Shown here one piece after another: positions 1-5,142 of a stretch of 5,142 nucleotides of DNA. This stretch comes from Hylemonella sp. UBA2468 (GTDB taxonomy: Bacteria; Pseudomonadota; Gammaproteobacteria; Burkholderiales; Burkholderiaceae_C), in the NCBI GenBank assembly GCA_002342165.1, contig DDPM01000149.1:1596-6737 (forward strand), written 5' to 3'. The notes beneath the pieces are model-generated. The model ran no database searches and was not told the origin of the DNA. It saw only the letters and a list, made by a program, of their open reading frames with translations. The stretch's first letter is position 1. Every line of letters begins with the position of its first letter. A program made the position numbers and the translations under genes.

Positions 1-614
1 TGTGGGTCAAGCAAGGCGAGACCTTGTGGAGTACTGCATCGTCTGCCCCATCATGCCAAACCTGCCATGGCCCCGCGGCTCAATCTATGAAAGGCGTGGC
101 CGCACGCTACCCCGCCTTTGATGCACTCAGCAATCAAGCCATCAACCTGCAGCAACGCATCAACCAGTGCCGGGTTAACCACCAGCAGGCCTCGCCATGG
201 CGCATGGAAAGTCAGGAATTGCTGAGTCTTGAGAGTTACGTGGCGATTCAGTCCCGAGGCCTGCCCTTTAGCCCCAGCACAGACGCCCGCATGCAAGCGG
301 TCGTGCAGCGCGGATCGGTGCGTTACCAGCAACGTATGGGACAGCTCGATCTGTCATGCGCGCAATGCCACGATCAGCGCTGGGGCTTGAAGTTGGGCGG
401 CACAGTCATTCCGCAATCGCACCCCGTTGGCTACCCCATGTACCGGCTGGAGTGGCAAGGCATGGGCTCCTTGCAGCGCCGCTTGCGCAATTGCATGAGC
501 GGGGTACGCGCCCAACTGTTTGCATATGGATCGCCGGAGTTGGTAGAGCTGGAGGCCTATTTGGCAAGCGTGGCCCGCGGTATGCCACTAGAAAGCCCCG
601 CGGTAAGACCTTAA
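1..614 (+). CDS. soxA: SoxA, diheme cytochrome c subunit of the SoxAX complex (5' end missing)
   Basis: SoxA is the periplasmic c-type cytochrome that, with SoxX, oxidatively couples thiosulfate to the SoxY carrier cysteine in the Sox pathway. The frame is open from the left edge (first whole codon at 3), giving 203 residues. A TTG at 24 is not the start, because the preceding residues WVKQGET fit the SoxA stretch before the first heme site. Numbering from the codon at 3, I see heme motif CQTCH at 18-22 and a candidate distal ligand Cys56 in RINQCR. The second heme motif CAQCH is at 119-123, and Cys164 in the LRNCM motif matches the family's active-site cysteine, which can carry a persulfide. 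The ends HPVGYPMYRLEWQ and GMPLESPAVRP are typical of SoxA. Both heme sites are kept, unlike monoheme SoxA variants. The signal peptide and roughly 70-80 N-terminal residues must lie outside the window. The next gene starts 32 bp downstream on the same strand, and no soxX or soxB follows. Confidence 0.95.
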   Translation, partial: WVKQGETLWSTASSAPSCQTCHGPAAQSMKGVAARYPAFDALSNQAINLQQRINQCRVNHQQASPWRMESQELLSLESYVAIQSRGLPFSPSTDARMQAVVQRGSVRYQQRMGQLDLSCAQCHDQRWGLKLGGTVIPQSHPVGYPMYRLEWQGMGSLQRRLRNCMSGVRAQLFAYGSPELVELEAYLASVARGMPLESPAVRP

Positions 615-646
615 GCGTTCACAACTTACGCTCTAAACACCTGCTC

Positions 647-1642
647 ATGAACCCTGAATTGCCCACTGCCTTCAATCTCTACCCCGGCAGCCTCACCGAT
701 GTGGCGGGGATTGAAGTAGGGCACTTTACCGACACGCGCCGACCCACAGGTTGCACCGTCATCCTGACCCGCGCAGGCGCTGTGGCGGGCGTGGATGTGC
801 GCGGCGCGGCCCCGGGCACGCGGGAAACCGATTTGCTAGAACCCGGTAATTTGGTGGAACAAGTGCATGCGGTGTTGCTCTCTGGGGGCAGCGCTTGGGG
901 CTTAGACGCCGCGACCGGCGTGATGCGCTGGCTGGAAGAACACCACATTGGACTGCCCACCGCCTATGGGCACGTGCCCATCGTGCCAGCTGCCGTCATT
1001 TTTGACCTGGGGGTGGGCGATCCGAGCATTCGGCCTGATGCCAACGATGGATACAACGCGTGCACCCAAGCCTCTGGGTTGGCACCTGCCCAAGGATCTG
1101 TAGGCGCTGGCGCTGGAGCCCGAGTGGGCAAGTTGTTTGGAATGGATCGCGCCATGAAAGGTGGCATGGGCACCGCCTCTGTGCAGGCAGGTGGCTTTAC
1201 AGTGGCAGCACTGATCGTTTGTAACGCGGTGGGCGATGTGGTGGACCCCAGCACCGGTCAGTTGGTGGCAGGTGCACGCAGCGCCGACGGCGCGCGGCTT
1301 GAAAACACGGTGCAATCCTTGCTGAGCGGTAGCCCCCACCAACGCCCCATCACCCCCCACGATGCGGGCACGAACACCACCATAGGGGTCATCGCCACCG
1401 ATGCCGTGCTGAGCAAAGCCCAAGCTCAACGCCTGGCCCGGTTGGGGCACGATGGTTTGGCGCGCACCATCAACCCGGTGCACACCCCCTTGGATGGAGA
1501 CACTTTGTTTGCCCTAGCCACAGGCGCTCAAAAAGCTCCTGCGGACATGCTGTTGCTCAGTGTGATGGCAGCTGAGGCCACGGCCCGCGCCACGCTGAAC
1601 GCGGTGCGCATAGCTAACGAGCTTTACTTCAAGGCTTTGTAG
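647..1642 (+). CDS. P1 family (S58, DmpA/NylC-like) autoproteolytic peptidase
   Basis: This complete 331-residue protein belongs to the P1/S58 family of N-terminal-nucleophile hydrolases, which includes the DmpA aminopeptidase, beta-aminopeptidases and the NylC nylon-oligomer hydrolase. Members cleave themselves into alpha and beta chains, and the new N-terminal Ser or Thr is the nucleophile. Family signs are the opening LTDVAGIEVGHFTD (16-29), GCTVIL (35-40), LLSGGSAWGLDAATGV (77-92), GAGAGARVGK (153-162), KGGMGTAS (171-178) and CNAVGDVVD (192-200). GTNTTIGVIATDA (241-253) places the predicted cut between Asn243 and Thr244, giving chains of about 243 and 88 residues. Lys162 and Asn193 are candidate catalytic residues by rough spacing to NylC. 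No signal peptide is visible, so it is probably cytoplasmic. The ATG at 647 is chosen because family proteins begin close to this point; the reading frame stays open upstream into soxA, but those codons are an alternative reading of soxA. No clear ribosome binding site precedes it. It may be co-transcribed with soxA. The true substrate cannot be told from sequence. Confidence 0.9.
   Translation: MNPELPTAFNLYPGSLTDVAGIEVGHFTDTRRPTGCTVILTRAGAVAGVDVRGAAPGTRETDLLEPGNLVEQVHAVLLSGGSAWGLDAATGVMRWLEEHHIGLPTAYGHVPIVPAAVIFDLGVGDPSIRPDANDGYNACTQASGLAPAQGSVGAGAGARVGKLFGMDRAMKGGMGTASVQAGGFTVAALIVCNAVGDVVDPSTGQLVAGARSADGARLENTVQSLLSGSPHQRPITPHDAGTNTTIGVIATDAVLSKAQAQRLARLGHDGLARTINPVHTPLDGDTLFALATGAQKAPADMLLLSVMAAEATARATLNAVRIANELYFKAL
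1624..1642. other. 19-bp tail-to-tail overlap of two convergent genes
   Basis: The + strand peptidase gene ends with TAG at 1640-1642, and the - strand ettA gene ends with TAA read from 1626 to 1624. The last six codons or so of each gene are antisense to the other. No intergenic space remains for a dedicated terminator, so each transcript probably runs at least a short way into the opposite gene. Confidence 0.93.
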
Positions 1643-3291
1643 CGCACGCGCTTGGGCTTGGCGCCTTCTTCACCCAGACGCCTTTTCTTGTCGGCTTCAA
1701 ATTCTTGGTAGTTGCCGTCAAAAAACACCCACTGGCTATCGCCCTCGGCAGCCAAAATGTGGGTGCAAATCCGGTCCAAAAACCAACGGTCGTGGCTGAT
1801 CACCATGACCGAACCGGCAAACTCCAGCAAGGCGTCTTCAAGGGCCCTCAAAGTTTCCACGTCTAGGTCGTTGGAGGGCTCGTCCAGCAACAGCACGTTG
1901 CCGCCAGCAATCAGGGTTTTGGCCAAATGCAAGCGACCGCGTTCACCGCCCGAGAGCATGCCCACTTTTTTCTGCTGATCGCCACCGTTAAAGTTAAAGC
2001 GACCGCAATACGCGCGGCTGGGCATTTGGAATTTACCCACGGTCAAAATGTCCAAGCCGCCGGATACGTCTTCCCACACGGTTTTGTCGTTCGAGAGGTC
2101 GTCGCGGGTTTGGTCCACAAACGCCATTTGTACAGTTTGGCCAATTTTGACTTCGCCCTGATCGGGCTGCTCTTTACCCGCAATCATTTTGAACAGGGTG
2201 GACTTGCCCGCGCCGTTAGGTCCGATGATGCCCACAATAGCGCCCGCAGGCACCTTGAAGCTCAGGTTGTCGATCAGCAGACGGTCGCCAAAAGATTTGC
2301 TCACACCCTTAAATTCAATCACCTCGTTGCCCAAACGCTCGGCCACGGGAATAAAGATTTCTTGGGTTTCATTGCGCTTTTGGTATTCAAAGTCGCTCAG
2401 TTCTTCAAACCGAGCCAAACGTGCTTTGCTCTTGGCTTGGCGGCCTTTAGGGTTAGCGCGGGCCCACTCCAGCTCTTTTTTCATGGCCTTGGTTCGGGCG
2501 TCTTCGGTCCGTTGCTCCTGCTCCAGGCGGGCTTCTTTTTGCTCCAGCCAAGTGGAATAGTTGCCCTTGTAGGGAATGCCGTGGCCACGGTCGAGCTCCA
2601 ATATCCACTCGGCGGCGTTGTCTAAAAAGTAGCGGTCGTGGGTAATGGCCACCACCGTGCCCGAAAAGCGGGACAAAAACTGCTCCAGCCAGTCCACCGA
2701 TTCAGCGTCCAAGTGGTTGGTGGGCTCGTCCAGCAGCAGCATGTCGGGCTTAGAAAGCAGCAATCGGCACAGGGCCACACGGCGTTTTTCGCCGCCAGAA
2801 AGCTTGCCAATCACGGCGTCCCACGGCGGCAGGCGCAAGGCATCGGCCGCAATTTCAAGCTGGTGGTCAGAGCCGTCACCAGCACCGGCTGCGGCAATGA
2901 CAGCCTCTAACTGGGCTTGCTCAGCAGCCAGAGCGTCAAAATCGGCGTCTTCTTCCGCATAGGCGGCATAGACCTCTTCAAGCCGGGCTTGTGCCGCTTT
3001 CACTTCACCCATGCCCCCCTCCACCGCCTCGCGAACGGTCTCTTCGGGGTTCATCAGGGGCTCCTGTGGCAGATACCCGATTTTGATGTTAGGCATGGGG
3101 GCGGCCTCACCCTCAAACTCTTTGTCCACTCCAGCCATGATCTTGAGCAGCGTGGATTTACCCGAGCCATTGAGGCCCAGAACGCCGATCTTGGCGCCGG
3201 GGAAAAACGAGAGCGAAATGTCTTTCAAGATCTGGCGCTTGGGCGGCACGATCTTGCCAAGACGGTTCATGGTGAAAACATATTGAGCCAT
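1624..3291 (-). CDS. ettA: EttA, ABC-F energy-dependent translational throttle ATPase
   Basis: EttA is a cytoplasmic ABC-F protein that binds the ribosomal E site and, depending on the ATP/ADP ratio, controls entry of initiation complexes into elongation. The 555-residue length equals that of E. coli EttA, and the N-terminus (MAQYVFTMNRLGKIVPPKR) aligns with it from residue 1, fixing the ATG. ATPase domain 1 has Walker A GLNGSGKST (39-47), the arm insertion around 95-140, signature LSGGEKRR (164-171), Walker B with catalytic Glu189, and switch His218. The inter-domain linker (about 245-325) is charged and contains KGRQAKSKARLARFEEL (282-298). Domain 2 has Walker A GPNGAGKST (357-365), signature LSGGERGR (446-453), Walker B with Glu471, and His500. 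There are no membrane segments, so it is not a transporter. All ATPase residues are intact. It is divergent from rhlE across 313 bp and overlaps the peptidase gene by 19 bp at its 3' end. The ATG is preceded directly by a C-run (GTACCCCC) rather than a purine-rich ribosome binding site. Confidence 0.97.
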   Translation of the reverse strand: MAQYVFTMNRLGKIVPPKRQILKDISLSFFPGAKIGVLGLNGSGKSTLLKIMAGVDKEFEGEAAPMPNIKIGYLPQEPLMNPEETVREAVEGGMGEVKAAQARLEEVYAAYAEEDADFDALAAEQAQLEAVIAAAGAGDGSDHQLEIAADALRLPPWDAVIGKLSGGEKRRVALCRLLLSKPDMLLLDEPTNHLDAESVDWLEQFLSRFSGTVVAITHDRYFLDNAAEWILELDRGHGIPYKGNYSTWLEQKEARLEQEQRTEDARTKAMKKELEWARANPKGRQAKSKARLARFEELSDFEYQKRNETQEIFIPVAERLGNEVIEFKGVSKSFGDRLLIDNLSFKVPAGAIVGIIGPNGAGKSTLFKMIAGKEQPDQGEVKIGQTVQMAFVDQTRDDLSNDKTVWEDVSGGLDILTVGKFQMPSRAYCGRFNFNGGDQQKKVGMLSGGERGRLHLAKTLIAGGNVLLLDEPSNDLDVETLRALEDALLEFAGSVMVISHDRWFLDRICTHILAAEGDSQWVFFDGNYQEFEADKKRRLGEEGAKPKRVRYKALK

Positions 3292-3299
3292 GGGGGTAC
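3292..3299 (-). repeat. GTACCCCC motif directly upstream of the ettA start
   Basis: Read on the - strand, the ettA leader ends GTACCCCC immediately before the ATG. The same 8 bases occur in the sense direction of rhlE at 3581-3588, so the two copies form an inverted repeat across the intergenic region. The role is unknown. An 8-base match in about 300 bp can arise by chance; its placement near both starts is what makes it notable. Confidence 0.4.
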
Positions 3300-3356
3300 T
3301 TTGCGATGAGGGTGAACGGAGGAGAGGGAGATAACAGAGAACTAAAACTAAGGCCT

Positions 3357-3362
3357 ATTATC
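3357..3362 (-). promoter_or_regulatory. Weak candidate -10 element for ettA
   Basis: On the - strand this reads GATAAT, one mismatch from the sigma-70 -10 consensus. It sits 65 bp upstream of the ettA ATG, which would give a leader of roughly 55-60 nt. No good -35 box stands at the ideal spacing; a T-rich segment (CTTTTTGG in the - strand sense) lies about 15-17 bp further upstream. This is a guess from one hexamer. Confidence 0.22.
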
Positions 3363-3399
3363 GTTGGCATCCGTGTCCAAAAAGGCTAGGAGAGCGAAC

Positions 3400-3583
3400 G
3401 TGCGAGAATACGTTGGTGTTTGTGCCCCAGTCGCGCACTTCACCAGCAATCGGCTGCGAGCCTGCTCCTCATCACTTTACGTTGTTGACGGGTTCACTTT
3501 TTATCCAGTCTGCCTTGGACTGATCTGCCTCTTAGGGCAGGCGGGGCATACACCCTGCGTCATAGGGCTTTCGCCTTAACGTA
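3400..3583 (+). promoter_or_regulatory. Candidate structured 5' leader of rhlE
   Basis: Several short stems can be drawn by hand. Stem A is GTTGGTG 3412-3418 with CACCAGC 3441-3447 (one G-T pair), with an inner GTGC 3422-3425 / GCAC 3435-3438. Stem B is CAGTC 3506-3510 / GACTG 3518-3522. Stem C is CTGCCT 3525-3530 / GGGCAG 3535-3540 around loop CTTA (one T-G pair). Stem D is TAGGGC 3563-3568 / GCCTTA 3573-3578 around TTTC (one G-T pair). A long-range pairing TACGTT 3478-3483 / AACGTA 3578-3583 could enclose B and C but shares base 3578 with D. C also competes with GCAGG 3537-3541 / CCTGC 3553-3557. If transcribed, this would end about 20 nt before the rhlE ATG. Stems of 5-7 bp can occur by chance and I match no known RNA family, so this is a hypothesis. 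The transcription start is unknown. Confidence 0.28.
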
Positions 3584-3588
3584 CCCCC
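3581..3588 (+). repeat. GTACCCCC motif upstream of the rhlE start
   Basis: This is the partner of the motif at 3292-3299, in the same orientation relative to its own gene and 16 bp before the rhlE ATG. Both leaders also carry ACCCTCA in the sense direction close to the motif (at 3595-3601 for rhlE, and upstream of the motif on the - strand for ettA). The motif overlaps the 3' arm of the possible long-range stem ending at 3583. Confidence 0.4.
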
Positions 3589-3604
3589 TACTGAACCCTC
3601 ACAT

Positions 3605-5142
3605 ATGAATTTTGACGATCTGAAACTGGCTCCTGCCATCCTTAAAGCCGTGCACGAGCAAGGCTACGAAACCCCCACACCCATCCAAGCTCAAGCCATT
3701 CCGGTGGTCATGGAAGGCCACGACCTGTTAGGCGGCGCCCAAACCGGCACGGGTAAAACTGCGGCCTTTACCCTGCCCCTGCTGCATCGCTTGGCGATGA
3801 GTCGCAGTGCCACCAACAAATTTGGCGGCACGGGCATAAGAGCCTTGGTGCTCACTCCCACCCGCGAACTGGCCGCTCAGGTAGAAGAGTCGGTGCGCAC
3901 CTACGGCAAACACCTGCAACTCAAGTCGGCTGTGGTGTTTGGCGGCGTGGGCATGAACCCGCAAATTGCCAAAATCAAGAGCGGACTTGACATTTTGGTG
4001 GCCACCCCGGGCCGTCTACTGGACTTGCAGCAGCAAGGCTTTATGGACTTGTCGGGCGTGCAAATTTTGGTGCTGGACGAAGCCGACCGCATGTTGGACA
4101 TGGGTTTTATTCACGATGTGAAAAAAATTCTGGCCCTGCTGCCCGCCAACAAGCAAAGTCTGCTGTTCTCGGCCACCTTCAGCGACGACATTCGGCAACT
4201 GGCGCAAAACCTTCTCAAAAATCCGCAAACCGTACAAGTGACTCCGCGCAACACCACGGTGCAGCGTATCAGCCAAGTGGTTCACCCCGTGGGCCGCGAG
4301 AAGAAAAAAGCCCTGTTGGCCCATATCATCCAACAGCACAACTGGAGCCAGGTGCTGGTGTTCACGCGCACCAAGTTTGGCGCCAACCATGTGGCTGAGT
4401 TTTTAGAAAAAAATGGCATCACCGCCATGGCGCTGCACGGCAACAAAAGCCAAAGCGCACGCACCCAAGCTTTGGCAGGCTTTAAAAGCGGCAGCCTGCG
4501 CGCACTGGTCGCAACCGACATTGCCGCCCGCGGCATTGACATTGACGATCTGCCCCACGTGGTCAATTACGAAATCCCGAACGTGTCCGAAGACTATGTG
4601 CACCGCATTGGCCGCACCGGCCGCGCAGGCAAAGAAGGGCAAGCCGTGAATTTGGTCTGCTTGGACGAAGAAGGCTTTATGGCCGATATTGAGCGCTTTA
4701 CCAAGCAAGAAATTCCAGTGGTGCCGGTAGAAGGTTTTGGGCCTGAGCCCACCGAACGCGCTGAGCCCATTGCCATGGGTCGCCAAACCATTTGGGGCGG
4801 CTTGGGCAAACCACCCAGCCGTGAGGTGATGGCCGCTGCGGCCAAAGCCGCTCGCACCGACATGATGCAGCGCATCCGCGAGAACAAAACCGCCACAGGC
4901 GCTGGCGCCAAACCCAATGGTCCAAAGCCCAACGGCCCCAGAGGCAACGGCCCTCAAAAACCCAGATCCGGCGCGCGTGGCCCAGAAAGAGGTCCCGATC
5001 GAGGACCTGATCAAGGCCCCGACCGTGGTGAGCAACGATCAGCAGAGGACCGCCGATCCGGCGCTGCGCCGGGCGGTCAACCCGATCCCCTGCGCACCAG
5101 CGTGGACATGATGGCCGCCCGAGGCCCTCGTCGTGGCGGCGG
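3605..5142 (+). CDS. rhlE: RhlE-type DEAD-box ATP-dependent RNA helicase (3' end missing)
   Basis: This is a cytoplasmic ATP-dependent RNA-unwinding enzyme; RhlE relatives act in ribosome assembly, RNA turnover and cold adaptation. The frame runs from the ATG at 3605 to the window edge with no stop, giving 512 whole codons. All core motifs are present: Q motif YETPTPIQ (21-28), motif I AQTGTGKT (45-52), Ia PTRELA (85-90), GG (113-114), Ib TPGR (134-137), II DEAD (158-161), III SAT (189-191), IV VFTRTK (252-257), [12 protein letters not shown] (303-313) and [10 protein letters not shown] (333-340). From about 375 there is a conserved-looking linker ([12 protein letters not shown], 378-389), then a low-complexity R/G/P/N-rich tail. 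The short first segment, with almost nothing before the Q motif, and the basic tail fit RhlE better than DbpA, SrmB or DeaD; no DbpA-type C-terminal RNA-binding domain is visible, though the end is missing. The start follows the family pattern MNF..L.L. No Shine-Dalgarno sequence is seen, and the leader may be structured. Confidence 0.94.
   Translation, partial: MNFDDLKLAPAILKAVHEQGYETPTPIQAQAIPVVMEGHDLLGGAQTGTGKTAAFTLPLLHRLAMSRSATNKFGGTGIRALVLTPTRELAAQVEESVRTYGKHLQLKSAVVFGGVGMNPQIAKIKSGLDILVATPGRLLDLQQQGFMDLSGVQILVLDEADRMLDMGFIHDVKKILALLPANKQSLLFSATFSDDIRQLAQNLLKNPQTVQVTPRNTTVQRISQVVHPVGREKKKALLAHIIQQHNWSQVLVFTRTKFGANHVAEFLEKNGITAMALHGNKSQSARTQALAGFKSGSLRALVATDIAARGIDIDDLPHVVNYEIPNVSEDYVHRIGRTGRAGKEGQAVNLVCLDEEGFMADIERFTKQEIPVVPVEGFGPEPTERAEPIAMGRQTIWGGLGKPPSREVMAAAAKAARTDMMQRIRENKTATGAGAKPNGPKPNGPRGNGPQKPRSGARGPERGPDRGPDQGPDRGEQRSAEDRRSGAAPGGQPDPLRTSVDMMAARGPRRGG
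4913..5026 (+). repeat. Degenerate short repeats encoding the basic RhlE tail
   Basis: Two blocks of short repeats lie in frame in rhlE. Residues 437-450 repeat the unit (P)NGP three times (PNGP, PNGP, GNGP), and residues 459-474 are four units [16 protein letters not shown] encoded at 4979-5026. Codons differ between units (GGC/GGT/GGA/GGC for the Gly, for example), so the repeats are held at protein level more than DNA level. Such tails are thought to bind RNA non-specifically and to be disordered. Confidence 0.7.

Larger units (their letters stand above)
3292..3604. other. Divergent intergenic region between ettA and rhlE
   Basis: These 313 bp separate the two divergent start codons and should contain both promoters and both 5' leaders. 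I see no convincing protein gene. The one + strand frame open through 3364-3579 starts with TTG, has no recognisable motif and no ribosome binding site. The part near ettA (about 3300-3360) is purine-rich on the + strand, hence pyrimidine-rich in the ettA leader. The part near rhlE (about 3400-3583) has several self-complementary segments, annotated separately. No tRNA, rRNA or known riboswitch core was recognised by eye. Confidence 0.85.

Noticed and set aside
356..646. Possible 97-residue N-terminal extension of the peptidase reading through soxA
   Set aside because: The extension is soxA read in another frame; family proteins start near the LTDVAGI segment, so the ATG at 647 is preferred.
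902..1483. - strand open frame of 193 codons antisense to the P1 peptidase gene
   Set aside because: It sits within a well-supported gene and has no domain resemblance; treated as a shadow.
1660..1689. Possible terminator for the peptidase gene: GGCG (1660-1663) and CGCC (1679-1682) followed by TTTTCTT
   Set aside because: The stem is only 4 bp with a 15-base loop and lies in ettA coding sequence; too weak to call.
1927..2625. Long + strand open frame (232 codons) antisense to ettA
   Set aside because: It lies wholly inside ettA, which is unmistakable, and its translation shows no recognisable domain. Codon bias of the real gene explains the open frame.
3364..3392. TTGGCA (3364-3369) and TAGGAG (3387-3392), 17 bp apart, as an rhlE promoter
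   Set aside because: The spacing is right and the -35 is good, but the -10 matches the consensus at only three of six positions, so I do not list it as a feature.
3485..3504. TTGACG at 3485-3490 with TTTTAT at 3499-3504 as a promoter for rhlE
   Set aside because: The spacing between the hexamers is about 8 bp, far from the 16-18 bp needed, and no good -10 box stands at the right distance.
3364..3579. 71-codon open frame in the ettA-rhlE intergenic region
   Set aside because: It has a TTG start, no ribosome binding site, an unusual composition without motifs, and lies where an RNA leader and promoter are expected. A leader peptide is not excluded, but nothing supports it.
4403..5035. - strand open frame of 210 codons antisense to rhlE
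   Set aside because: It overlaps the helicase core and tail, has no recognisable motif, and has Gly/Ala/His-rich composition typical of antisense frames in G+C-rich genes.
4917..5111. 64-codon + strand frame inside the rhlE tail
   Set aside because: It is an out-of-frame reading of the tail; the rhlE frame is continuous through this stretch and shows clear protein-level repeats, so I see no frameshift.

Overview
The window looks like chromosomal DNA from a betaproteobacterium, most likely Burkholderiales and plausibly Comamonadaceae. The grounds are moderately high G+C judged by eye, a SoxA of the thiosulfate-oxidising type, an EttA that closely resembles the enterobacterial protein, and an RhlE-type helicase with a long R/G/P-rich tail. 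The taxonomic call is inference. I see no transposase, integrase, phage gene, CRISPR array, tRNA or rRNA, and no frameshift in any gene.

Left part (1-1642, + strand): the 3' two thirds or so of soxA, the diheme cytochrome subunit of the SoxAX complex, enters from the left edge. It is followed after 32 bp by a complete P1-family (S58, DmpA/NylC-like) self-cleaving peptidase gene. The two genes are co-directional and close enough to share a transcript.

Middle (1624-3291, - strand): a complete ettA gene encodes an ABC-F translation factor of 555 residues. It converges on the peptidase gene and the two coding regions overlap tail to tail by 19 bp, so no separate terminator fits between them.

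Right part (3292-5142): a 313-bp divergent intergenic region separates ettA from rhlE, a DEAD-box RNA helicase gene on the + strand. rhlE runs off the right edge still open, with 512 codons visible. The intergenic region holds no convincing protein gene. It does hold several short complementary segments that could fold the rhlE leader, and an 8-bp motif (GTACCCCC in the sense of each gene) just upstream of both start codons. None of the three visible start codons has a clear Shine-Dalgarno sequence.

Functionally the window joins the end of a sulfur-oxidation locus with a peptidase of unknown substrate, then two housekeeping factors that act on ribosomes and RNA. I found no strong evidence of a new biological system. 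The best leads are the rhlE leader, the shared leader motif, the overlapping convergent gene ends, and the peptidase sitting behind soxA.
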